A DNA stretch of 47,358 nucleotides, taken from positions 1 through 47,358 of the forward strand of contig CAUVOF010000005.1 of NCBI GenBank assembly GCA_963553325.1. The letters are read 5' to 3'. Positions within the stretch are counted from its first letter, which is position 1. Every line of letters begins with the position of its first letter. This DNA comes from Cardiobacterium sp963553325 (GTDB lineage: Bacteria; Pseudomonadota; Gammaproteobacteria; Cardiobacteriales; Cardiobacteriaceae). Positions 33,583 through 40,531 of the stretch are shown here, piece by piece. The notes beneath the pieces are model-generated. The model saw nothing but the letters and a program-made list of their open reading frames with translations. It was not told the DNA's origin and did no database searches. A program made the translations under genes and the position numbers.

Positions 33583-33612
33583 TTAGCAACATCCATGCCA
33601 ATACGCTAAACT
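33583..33612 (+). promoter_or_regulatory. Possible sigma-70 promoter for hemJ-ubiG operon
   Basis: TTAGCA (33583-33588) and TAAACT (33607-33612) are 18 bases apart, 33 bases before the hemJ start. Both hexamers are imperfect. The position between divergent birA and hemJ makes a promoter likely in this interval. Confidence 0.35.
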
Positions 33613-33644
33613 ATGCGCCATTAAACGATAATAGAGGCATTGTG

Positions 33645-34082
33645 ATGGCTTATCTGACCTGGAAGGCGCTGCACATCATCGGCATGGTGTGCTGGTTTGC
33701 CGAGTTGTTTTACCTGCCGCGGCTCTACGTCTATCACGCAATGGCGCAGGCCGATGGCGACACAACGACGATGCGCCGCTTCTGCGTGATGGAGCGCAAG
33801 CTCTACATCATGGGGCATATCGGCATGGGGATGACCCTCGTCTTTGCCGGGCTGCTCTTGTGGGCAGGCGGCTGGGCGCATCTGCTCGGGCGCGGCTGGC
33901 TGCACGCGAAACTGCTGCTGGTGGCGGGGCTGGTGGGCTATCACCTCTACTGCGGCCGCATCAACCGCAGCTTTGCCGCCGGGGAAAACCGCCGTAGCCA
34001 CAAGTTTTTCCGTTTTTATAACGAGTTACCGAGCCTGGCGCTGATTGCCATCGTCCTGCTCGCCACGCTCAAGCCGTTTTGA
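33645..34082 (+). CDS. hemJ: Protoporphyrinogen oxidase HemJ
   Basis: Membrane enzyme that oxidises protoporphyrinogen IX to protoporphyrin IX in heme synthesis (UPF0093 family). The ATG at 33645 has GAGG 7 bases upstream and gives the usual 145-residue product; the frame is open further left but has no support there. Membrane segments at about 7-27, 55-75, 83-100 and 124-143. Conserved features are the His in TWKALHIIGMVCWFAELFYL and the MERKLYIMGHIGM segment. It leads the cluster hemJ-ubiG-mupP-yciK-kdsD. Confidence 0.92.
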   Translation: MAYLTWKALHIIGMVCWFAELFYLPRLYVYHAMAQADGDTTTMRRFCVMERKLYIMGHIGMGMTLVFAGLLLWAGGWAHLLGRGWLHAKLLLVAGLVGYHLYCGRINRSFAAGENRRSHKFFRFYNELPSLALIAIVLLATLKPF

Positions 34083-34101
34083 CAACCACCGAGGTGTTTT
34101 T

Positions 34102-34797
34102 ATGCAATCTGTCCCGCTTTCCGCCGATATTGGCAGTTTCCAGCAGCACGGCAGCGCGTTTTGGGACGTGCACGGGCCGTACCGCACGCTGCACCAGATT
34201 AATCCCGCGCGTTTGCAGTTCATTGAGCGTTTTGTTGATTTGCGCGGGCTGCGCCTGCTCGACGTCGGCTGCGGCGGCGGCATTTTGAGCGAGGCGCTGG
34301 CAGAGCGTGGCGCGACCGTCGTCGGCATTGACCTTGCCGCAAGCGCGCTGCAAGCGGCGGAAGCGCACCTTGCCGGGCAGGTGGTGGAATACCGGCTGGA
34401 GTCCAGCCGCGACACCGTCGCGCGCGGCGAGACCTTCGACGCCATCACCTGCATGGAAATGCTGGAACACGTCGCTGACCCGGCGGCGGTCTTGCGCGAC
34501 ATACACGCGCTGCTGAAACCCGGCGGCTGGGCGTTTTTCTCAACCATTAACCGCACCCTGAAAGCGCGCTTCGGCGCGGTTTACGCCGCCGAATACCTGC
34601 TGCATCTCGTGCCGCAGGGCACGCACCAATACGACTGGTTCATCAAACCGGCAGAACTCTCGCGCATGGCAGAACGCGCCGGACTGACGCCCATCGCCTT
34701 CTGCGGCATGGATTACCTGCCGCTGCGGCAGACGGCGCGCCTCTCGCGCAACCTCGACATCAACTACCTCTTCGCCGCGCGCAAGGAAAATGCATGA
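34102..34797 (+). CDS. ubiG: Ubiquinone biosynthesis O-methyltransferase UbiG
   Basis: SAM-dependent methyltransferase that performs both O-methylations in ubiquinone synthesis. The ATG at 34102 has GAGGTG upstream; product 231 residues (E. coli 240). SAM motif LLDVGCGGG is at 52-60, followed by VVGIDLAASAL and the family segment TCMEMLEHVADP. FSTINRTLKARFGAVYAAEY and the PQGTHQYDWF signature are typical of UbiG. The stop overlaps the next start (ATGA). Confidence 0.96.
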   Translation: MQSVPLSADIGSFQQHGSAFWDVHGPYRTLHQINPARLQFIERFVDLRGLRLLDVGCGGGILSEALAERGATVVGIDLAASALQAAEAHLAGQVVEYRLESSRDTVARGETFDAITCMEMLEHVADPAAVLRDIHALLKPGGWAFFSTINRTLKARFGAVYAAEYLLHLVPQGTHQYDWFIKPAELSRMAERAGLTPIAFCGMDYLPLRQTARLSRNLDINYLFAARKENA

Positions 34798-35465
34798 GCG
34801 CGCCCTATCAGGCGGTGTGGTTTGACCTCGACGGCACGCTGCTCGACACCGCGCCCGACCTCATCGCCGCCGTCAATCGTGCCCTGCAACAGCACGGCTA
34901 CCCGCCCGCGCCACCGGAAACCATCCTGCCCTACGCCGGGCACGGCTCGCGCGCGATGCTGATGCACGCCCTTGCCACCACGCCCGATGACGCGCGCCTG
35001 CCCGCCTTGCAGGAAAGCTTTTACGCCGATTACTTGCAGCACATCGCCGACCACACCCGCTGGTTTCCCGGCATGGAAGACCTGATTGCGGCACTGGAGG
35101 CGCGCGGCGTGCTGTGGGGCGTCGTAACCAACAAACTGGAACGCTTCACCTACGCCATCGCCCGCCATTTCGCCTTTGAACTGCGCGCGGCGGCACTGGT
35201 CTGCGGCGACACCCTGGCAGTTGGCAAACCCGACCCGGCACCGCTGGTTTACGCCTGCTCGCTTGCTGGTGTGCGCCCGGAGCGCTGCATCATGATTGGC
35301 GACAGCCACGCCGACATCCGCGCCGCTGCCCGCGCCGGCATGCCATCCATCTACTGCGACTACGGCTACACCAGCCGAGCCGAACTCGCCGCCGATGACC
35401 GACCGCTCGCCTTCGCCGCGGACGTCGCCGCGCTGCGCCCCTACCTCTTGGGAGTTGAACCATGA
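34794..35465 (+). CDS. mupP: HAD phosphatase, MupP-like (or phosphoglycolate phosphatase)
   Basis: HAD-superfamily phosphatase of 223 residues. Motif I is DLDGTLLDT with nucleophile Asp11 and acid Asp13, motif II is VVTNK, motif III is GKPDPAP, and motif IV is MIGDSHADI. By sequence it is in the Gph group. In Pseudomonas the gene between ubiG and yciK encodes MupP, the N-acetylmuramate 6-phosphate phosphatase of cell-wall recycling, and the order here is the same, so MupP is favoured. The partner genes amgK and murU are not in the window. ATGA overlaps join it to ubiG and yciK. If it is a Gph, it would clear 2-phosphoglycolate from DNA repair. Confidence 0.75.
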   Translation: MSAPYQAVWFDLDGTLLDTAPDLIAAVNRALQQHGYPPAPPETILPYAGHGSRAMLMHALATTPDDARLPALQESFYADYLQHIADHTRWFPGMEDLIAALEARGVLWGVVTNKLERFTYAIARHFAFELRAAALVCGDTLAVGKPDPAPLVYACSLAGVRPERCIMIGDSHADIRAAARAGMPSIYCDYGYTSRAELAADDRPLAFAADVAALRPYLLGVEP

Positions 35466-36139
35466 AAACCATCCTGCTCACCGGCGCCTGCGGCGGCATT
35501 GGCAAAGCGCTTGCCCGCGCGCTCGACGCCGAAGGCTACCACCTGCTGCTGCTCGACCTCGACCCGCTCTCGCTCGAAGCGCTGGACGACGAACTGCGTG
35601 GCGACCACACCCTGGTGCCGTTTGACCTGTGGCGCAGTGGCCACGACGCCTACACCCGTCTTGCCAAAATGATTGCGGAAGACCACGGCAAACTGGACGC
35701 ACAAATACACCTCGCCGCCATCTGCGGCGGCCTGCGCCCGCTCATCCACGACGACCCGACCTCATGGCTGCAAGGACTGCAAGTAAACCTGACCGCGCCG
35801 CTGTGGCTGTTCCAGACACAACGCGAACTGCTGGAAGCCGGCACCAACCCGCGCGTCATCTTCAGCCTTCACAGCCAGCACCGCGTGCAGAACGCCTACT
35901 GGCACAGCTACGGCGTCGCCCAGGCGGCACTGGAAAAACTCATCGCCACCCTGCACGCCGAAAAACACGCCTACCCCAGCATCGGCTTTGCCACCGTGGA
36001 CCCCGGCTGGGTCGATACCCCGTTGAGCCGCGCCGTCTTCCCCGCCGGACAAGCACACTGGCGCGCCGCTGAAGCCGCCGTGCCGCTTTACCTCAACGCC
36101 CTGCACGGCCACCCCGCACCACTGGAACACTACGCATGA
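35462..36139 (+). CDS. yciK: YciK-like short-chain dehydrogenase with altered catalytic residues
   Basis: Short-chain dehydrogenase/reductase fold, 225 residues. The NAD(P) motif TGACGGIGKAL is intact at residues 7-17. The NNAG segment reads LAAI. The active-site YxxxK reads YGVAQ, with Gln where Lys is expected, and the codon is an unambiguous CAG. The family match rests on position after ubiG-mupP and on the segment QVNLTAPLWLFQ and DPGWVDTPLSR. E. coli YciK is 252 residues. Physiological substrate is not known for the family. Overlaps both neighbours by ATGA. Confidence 0.75.
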   Translation: MKTILLTGACGGIGKALARALDAEGYHLLLLDLDPLSLEALDDELRGDHTLVPFDLWRSGHDAYTRLAKMIAEDHGKLDAQIHLAAICGGLRPLIHDDPTSWLQGLQVNLTAPLWLFQTQRELLEAGTNPRVIFSLHSQHRVQNAYWHSYGVAQAALEKLIATLHAEKHAYPSIGFATVDPGWVDTPLSRAVFPAGQAHWRAAEAAVPLYLNALHGHPAPLEHYA

Positions 36140-37098
36140 GCGACAGCCGCCTTGCCCACGCGCGCGAGGTCCTGCGCCTCGAAGCCGACGCCGTCCGCGC
36201 ACAAATCGACCACCTCGGCGCGCCCTTCCTCGCCGCCTGCGACCTGCTGCTCGCCACGCGCGGCCACATCATCGTTACCGGCCTCGGCAAATCCGGGCAC
36301 ATCGGCGAAAAAATCGCGGCAACCCTCGCCAGCACCGGCACGCCCGCCTTTTTTGTCCACGCCGCCGAAGCCGGGCACGGCGACCTCGGCATGATTACCG
36401 GCGACGACACCCTGCTCGCCATATCCTATTCCGGCGAAAGCCAGGAAATCCTGATGATGCTGCCCATCGTGCGCGCGCTTGGCGTGCAAAGCATCGCCCT
36501 CACCGGCCGCCCACAATCAAGCATGGCGCAGCAGGCCGACCTGCATTTGCCCATCGTCATCGACAAAGAAGCCTGCCCGCTCGGTCTGGCGCCAACCACC
36601 AGCACCACCGCAACATTGGCGCTGGGCGACGCGCTCGCCATCACCCTGATGCAGGCGCGCCAATTCAACGAACAAGACTTCGCCCGCTCGCACCCCTACG
36701 GCCGCTTGGGGCGGCGTCTCATGACCAAAGTGAGCGACGTCATGCGCATTGATGCCGCCGTGCCGCAAGTCGGCATCGACGCCAGCGTACAAACCGCACT
36801 CTTCCAAATCACCGACAAAGGGCTGGGGGTAACGCTGGTGAGCGACGGCGACCGCCTGCTCGGCATCTTCACCGACGGCGACCTGCGCCGCGCCCTGGAA
36901 AAATACCCGGACGCCTTGCAGCGCCCCATCGCCGACGTCATGACGCGCGCGCCACAAAGCACCGCGCCTGCCGTCCTTGCCGCCGAAGCGCTGCAACAAA
37001 TGGAAGCGCGCCACATCACCGCGCTGCCGGTACTGGACGGCGAACACATCGCCGGCATCATCCATATCCACGACCTGCTGCGCGCGGGGGTGGCGTGA
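36136..37098 (+). CDS. kdsD: D-arabinose 5-phosphate isomerase KdsD
   Basis: Converts ribulose 5-phosphate to arabinose 5-phosphate, the first step of Kdo synthesis for lipopolysaccharide. A SIS domain (about 40-175) carries VTGLGKSGHIGEKIAATL, AEAGHGDLGMI and ISYSGESQEIL. Two CBS domains follow (about 205-262 and 270-318). 320 residues (E. coli 328). TTSTTATLALGDALAI is the conserved stretch after the SIS core. Overlaps yciK by ATGA. In E. coli kdsC comes next, before lptC; here it is absent. Confidence 0.95.
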   Translation: MSDSRLAHAREVLRLEADAVRAQIDHLGAPFLAACDLLLATRGHIIVTGLGKSGHIGEKIAATLASTGTPAFFVHAAEAGHGDLGMITGDDTLLAISYSGESQEILMMLPIVRALGVQSIALTGRPQSSMAQQADLHLPIVIDKEACPLGLAPTTSTTATLALGDALAITLMQARQFNEQDFARSHPYGRLGRRLMTKVSDVMRIDAAVPQVGIDASVQTALFQITDKGLGVTLVSDGDRLLGIFTDGDLRRALEKYPDALQRPIADVMTRAPQSTAPAVLAAEALQQMEARHITALPVLDGEHIAGIIHIHDLLRAGVA

Positions 37099-37107
37099 TG
37101 AAGGCAT

Positions 37108-37140
37108 TTACATACACGAAACCCGCTACCCTGTATGTAA
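37108..37140. repeat. Inverted repeat downstream of kdsD
   Basis: TTACATAC and GTATGTAA form perfect 8-base arms around a 17-base centre, just after the kdsD stop. There is no T run on either strand, so it is not an ordinary terminator. It could be an operator or an RNA stem. Confidence 0.45.
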
Positions 37141-37183
37141 AAAACGATGCGGGAACCAATGCCCAAACACCCGCTGTTCTACC

Positions 37184-37217
37184 CCCTCCCCCGTGGGGGA
37201 GGGTCGGGGTGGGGGCA
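37184..37217. repeat. GC-rich palindrome, REP-like
   Basis: CCCTCCCCC and GGGGGAGGG are perfect 9-base arms around GT (37184-37203), followed by TCGGGGTGGGGG. It lies in the 154-base gap between kdsD and lptC. This arrangement, a short C/T-rich palindrome followed by TCGGGGTGGGG, resembles interspersed REP-like elements known from several proteobacteria; one copy is seen here. Confidence 0.6.
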
Positions 37218-37252
37218 GGGGCAAAAATCCCGAATCTATTGCGGAGTGCCTC

Positions 37253-37792
37253 ATGACCCGCCGTGACCTCATCTGGACGACCCTCGCCGCCATCACCGCC
37301 TTTTGGTGGTGGCAACGCGAAAACAGCGACAGCGCGCCGCCCGCCGTCGAAGACCCGGTACGCCTGTCGCTCACAAACAGCACCCTCTACCAATACGACA
37401 CGAGCGGCATGCGCGTCAGCATGCTGTACAGCCCGCTGGCAGAACACCTCACCGACGGCAGCGACCGCCTGCACCAGCCCGAAATGCGCGCCCGCCTAAA
37501 AAACGGCGAACGCAGCCTGCGTGCCGCCCTCGGCGAGCGCAACGCCGCGAAAAACCTGGTAACGCTTAGCGGCGGCGTCATCGGCGAACAAACGAGCGGC
37601 GCGCACCACTACCGCATCGAAACCCCGCGCCTGCACTACCACCCCGAACAACAACTGGCGGAAACCACAGAAGCCGTTACCTTCCGCAGCGAAAACAGCC
37701 ACAGCGAAGCCCTCGGCGCGCGCTGGGACATGAAAAACAACCACCTCACCCTCGACCAAAACATCAGGAGCACCTATGAACCTGCCCCGTAA
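37253..37792 (+). CDS. lptC: LPS export protein LptC
   Basis: Inner-membrane bitopic protein that passes lipopolysaccharide from LptBFG to LptA. The ATG at 37253 has GGAG 7 bases upstream and gives 179 residues (E. coli 191). One N-terminal membrane segment (about 5-20, LIWTTLAAITAFWWW) anchors a periplasmic beta-jellyroll. The segment QYDTSGMRVSMLYSP and the GGVIGEQ strand are LptC-like. Its 3' end overlaps lptA by 17 bases. Sequence conservation of LptC is low; the assignment leans on lptA and lptB next to it. Confidence 0.88.
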   Translation: MTRRDLIWTTLAAITAFWWWQRENSDSAPPAVEDPVRLSLTNSTLYQYDTSGMRVSMLYSPLAEHLTDGSDRLHQPEMRARLKNGERSLRAALGERNAAKNLVTLSGGVIGEQTSGAHHYRIETPRLHYHPEQQLAETTEAVTFRSENSHSEALGARWDMKNNHLTLDQNIRSTYEPAP

Positions 37793-38255
37793 CATCCTGC
37801 CCGCCCTCGCTTTCCTCGCGACCATCGCCACTGCGCAAGACAAAGCGACAAACAACCCGCAACAACTGCCGATTAACCTCAAAGCCGACCACGGCGAATA
37901 CGACGCCAATGCCGGGGTTGCCACCTACAGCGGCAACGTCGTCGTCACGCAAGGCGAAATGAACCTCAAAGGCGACAAAATCACCATCCGCCTGCAAGAC
38001 GGCAAAATCCACACCATCGAAAGCTGGGGCAACCCGACCACCTTCCACTACGTCCCGGCGAAAGAGCCGCCGATTGACGGCAGCGGAAAGTACATGAAAT
38101 ACACCGTGCCGACCTCTACCGTCGAAATCGACAAAAACGCGCACGTCCGCCAGGACAAAAACGAAACCCGCGCCGACCACCTCACCTACAACCTCAAACA
38201 AGAGCGCGTCAGCGGGCGCGGCGTAAACATGACCTTCCAGCCGAAGACCAAATAA
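37776..38255 (+). CDS. lptA: LPS transport periplasmic protein LptA
   Basis: Periplasmic bridge protein that carries lipopolysaccharide to the outer membrane. Signal peptide 1-20 (LAFLATIATA), then the OstA-like beta-jellyroll: LPINLKADHGEYDANAGVA, YSGNVVVTQGEMNLKGDKI and VSGRGVNMTFQPK at the end. 159 residues (E. coli 185). It starts within the lptC 3' end and stops 1 base before the lptB start, so the three genes are tightly coupled. Confidence 0.93.
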   Translation: MNLPRNILPALAFLATIATAQDKATNNPQQLPINLKADHGEYDANAGVATYSGNVVVTQGEMNLKGDKITIRLQDGKIHTIESWGNPTTFHYVPAKEPPIDGSGKYMKYTVPTSTVEIDKNAHVRQDKNETRADHLTYNLKQERVSGRGVNMTFQPKTK

Positions 38256-38256
38256 C

Positions 38257-38979
38257 ATGCTCATCGCCGAAAACCTCGAAAAACACTACCGCAAACGCCG
38301 CGTCGTCAAAGACGCCAGCTACCAAGTGGACGCCGCGCAAGTCGTCGGCCTGCTCGGCCCGAACGGCGCGGGCAAAACCACCAGCTTCTACATGACCATC
38401 GGCCTTGTCCGCCCCGACCGCGGCCGCATCCTCCTGGACGACCAGGACATCACCCACCTGCCGGTACACCGCCGCGCCCAACTCGGCCTCTCTTACCTGC
38501 CGCAAGAAGCGAGCGTTTTCCGCAAACTGAGCGTGCGCGACAACATCCTCGCCATCCTCGAACTCGCCACCGACCTGAAAAAAGCCGACCGCGAAGCGCG
38601 CGCACAAGAACTCATGCAAGACCTCGGCATCGCCGACCGCGCCGACATCCTCGGACAGAGCCTCTCCGGCGGCGAGCGCAGAAGATGCGAAATCGCCAGA
38701 ACACTCGCCTGTAACCCGCGCTACATCTTGCTAGACGAACCCTTCGCCGGCGTCGATCCCATCGCCGTCGGCGACATCCGCAACATCATCACCCACCTCA
38801 CAGACCGCGGCATCGGCGTGCTGATAACCGACCACAACGTGCGCGAAACCCTGAAAAGCTGCGACCGCGCCTACATCCTTTCCGAAGGCGCGGTTATCGC
38901 CGAAGGCACGCCCGCGGAAATCGTCGCCAACGAAGACGCGCGGCGCGTGTACCTCGGCGAAGACTTCACCCTCAACTGA
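38257..38979 (+). CDS. lptB: LPS export ABC transporter ATPase LptB
   Basis: Cytoplasmic ATPase that powers extraction of lipopolysaccharide from the inner membrane with LptF and LptG. Walker A GPNGAGKTT (34-42), Q-loop SYLPQEASVFRKL with the LptB-typical wording, signature LSGGERRR (about 138-145), Walker B YILLDEPFAGVDPIA, and the switch His in LITDHNVRET. 240 residues (E. coli 241). lptF and lptG are not in the window, as is normal. rpoN follows after 18 bases. Confidence 0.97.
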   Translation: MLIAENLEKHYRKRRVVKDASYQVDAAQVVGLLGPNGAGKTTSFYMTIGLVRPDRGRILLDDQDITHLPVHRRAQLGLSYLPQEASVFRKLSVRDNILAILELATDLKKADREARAQELMQDLGIADRADILGQSLSGGERRRCEIARTLACNPRYILLDEPFAGVDPIAVGDIRNIITHLTDRGIGVLITDHNVRETLKSCDRAYILSEGAVIAEGTPAEIVANEDARRVYLGEDFTLN

Positions 38980-38997
38980 CCAGCAGGCATAAGGAAT

Positions 38998-40422
38998 ATG
39001 CAACACAAACAAAACCTTGACCTAAACCTCAAAAACGAACTAACCCTCACCCCGCAGCTACAGCAGGCAATCAAACTGCTCAACATGGGCAGCCTCGACC
39101 TTGAGCTGGAAATCAGCACCATGCTCTCGCAAAACATCATGCTGGAGCGCAAAAACGACTACCGCCAAGAGCGCAGCAGCGAGGACGCAGAAAACGAAGA
39201 CGGCGACTACGAGCCGAACACCGAACTGCTCAACCACCTCTCGGGCGAACTCGAATACGACAGCACCTGGGAAGAGCACTACGACTACGACTGGAAAGAC
39301 CACCAGCCCTACCAAGAAGAAGACACCAACCTCGAACTCTACCTGAGCGGTCGCCCCGAACTCGGCGCCTGGCTGGAAGAACAAATCAACCAAATGCCGC
39401 ATTTGCGCGAAGTGCAGCGTCAGGCGGCGCTTATCGTCGCCTTTGAGCTGGACAGCGACGGCTACTACCGCAGCGACAGCAGCCGCCTTGCCGCCGAACA
39501 CCAGCTCAACACCGCACAAATCGAAGACGGCCTGCGCATCGTGCAACAATGCCAGCCAAGCGGCATCGGCGCGCGCGACCTCGAAGAATGCCTCAACCTG
39601 CAAATCGCTGCGCTACCGAAAAACACCCCGTGGCTGGAAGAACTCAAAAAAATCATGCAGCGTTACTTCGGCTTTATCAGCAAAAACCCGGCGATGATTC
39701 GCCAGCGCCTCGGCATGAGCGATGAGACCTACGAACACGCGATAGCACTGTTGCGCAGCCTCGACCCGCGCCCCGGGCAGAGCTACAACGAAACGGCGAC
39801 CGAATACATCGAGCCGGACATCATCGTCCGCGAAAAAAACGGCATCAGCTACATCGAAACCAACGACAGCATCCGCCCGGAACTCACCATCAACCAGGAC
39901 TACGCGAAAATCGCCGAAAGCGTCAAAGGCGCGGACAAAACCCTGCTACAAGCCCAACTGCAAGAAGCGCGCTGGTTTTTGACCGCCATTGACAAACGCG
40001 CCGACACCATCCGCCGCGTCGCCCACATCATCGTCGCCCTGCAACAAGACTTCTTCCAAGAAGGCGAAGCAGCGATGCGCCCGCTCTCAAGAAAAAAAGT
40101 CGCAGAAATGCTCGACATCCACGAAAGCACCGTCAGCCGCGCGGTCAATGGCAAATACCTGCTATGCAAACGCGGCATCTACGAGCTGCGCTACTTCTTC
40201 TCGGCACAGCTGGAAAACAGCGACGGCGACGACCAATCCATCGTCGCCATCAAAGCACTGATTGCCGAACTCATCGCCAACGAAAGCCCGGATAAACCGC
40301 TGTCCGACCAAAAAATCACCGACATCCTGAACGAACGCGGCCACAAAATCGCGCGCCGCACCGTTACCAAATACCGCGAAAGCCAAAACATCCCGGTCGC
40401 TTCCCTGCGCCGCAAACGCTGA
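38998..40422 (+). CDS. rpoN: RNA polymerase sigma-54 factor RpoN
   Basis: Alternative sigma factor that needs AAA+ activators. Region I begins with NELTLTPQLQQAIKLLNM, then an acidic region II (about 55-110, Glu/Asp/Tyr-rich). The core-binding domain and HTH region include LSRKKVAEMLDIHESTVSRA, and the RpoN box ARRTVTKYRE is at 452-461, 13 residues from the end. 474 residues (E. coli 477). In many gammaproteobacteria hpf and ptsN follow; here they do not, and a palindrome and terminator end the cluster. Sigma-54 drives pilA in Pseudomonas, which is relevant to the Pil-Chp genes. Confidence 0.97.
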   Translation: MQHKQNLDLNLKNELTLTPQLQQAIKLLNMGSLDLELEISTMLSQNIMLERKNDYRQERSSEDAENEDGDYEPNTELLNHLSGELEYDSTWEEHYDYDWKDHQPYQEEDTNLELYLSGRPELGAWLEEQINQMPHLREVQRQAALIVAFELDSDGYYRSDSSRLAAEHQLNTAQIEDGLRIVQQCQPSGIGARDLEECLNLQIAALPKNTPWLEELKKIMQRYFGFISKNPAMIRQRLGMSDETYEHAIALLRSLDPRPGQSYNETATEYIEPDIIVREKNGISYIETNDSIRPELTINQDYAKIAESVKGADKTLLQAQLQEARWFLTAIDKRADTIRRVAHIIVALQQDFFQEGEAAMRPLSRKKVAEMLDIHESTVSRAVNGKYLLCKRGIYELRYFFSAQLENSDGDDQSIVAIKALIAELIANESPDKPLSDQKITDILNERGHKIARRTVTKYRESQNIPVASLRRKR

Positions 40423-40437
40423 CGCTATAGCAACTTC

Positions 40438-40465
40438 GTAGGTCGGGCATAAATGCCCGACCTAC
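40438..40465. repeat. Perfect 13-bp inverted repeat, REP-like
   Basis: GTAGGTCGGGCAT and ATGCCCGACCTAC are perfect arms separated by AA, 15 bases after the rpoN stop. No T run follows directly; a separate terminator lies 30 bases on. The wording (GTAGGTCGGGCAT with its complement) is typical of dispersed palindromes in several proteobacterial genomes. Confidence 0.7.
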
Positions 40466-40494
40466 TGCTGACGGTATCAATCCTGAGATGTAGA

Positions 40495-40520
40495 AAACCG
40501 CTCATTCGAGCGGTTTTTTT
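40495..40520. terminator. Bidirectional terminator between rpoN and oppA
   Basis: AAACCGCTC / GAGCGGTTT 9-bp stem with a 4-base loop and a T run on the plus strand, with a shorter T tract on the minus strand. It separates convergent rpoN and the peptide-binding protein gene. Confidence 0.87.
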
Positions 40521-40531
40521 GTCGGCTTTGA

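Noticed and set aside
35462..36139. Possible sequencing error causing the Gln in the YxxxK motif
   Set aside because: The codon is CAG and the frame is intact on both sides; changing it to Lys (AAA or AAG) needs at least one substitution and nothing else marks an error. It stays an observation to verify.
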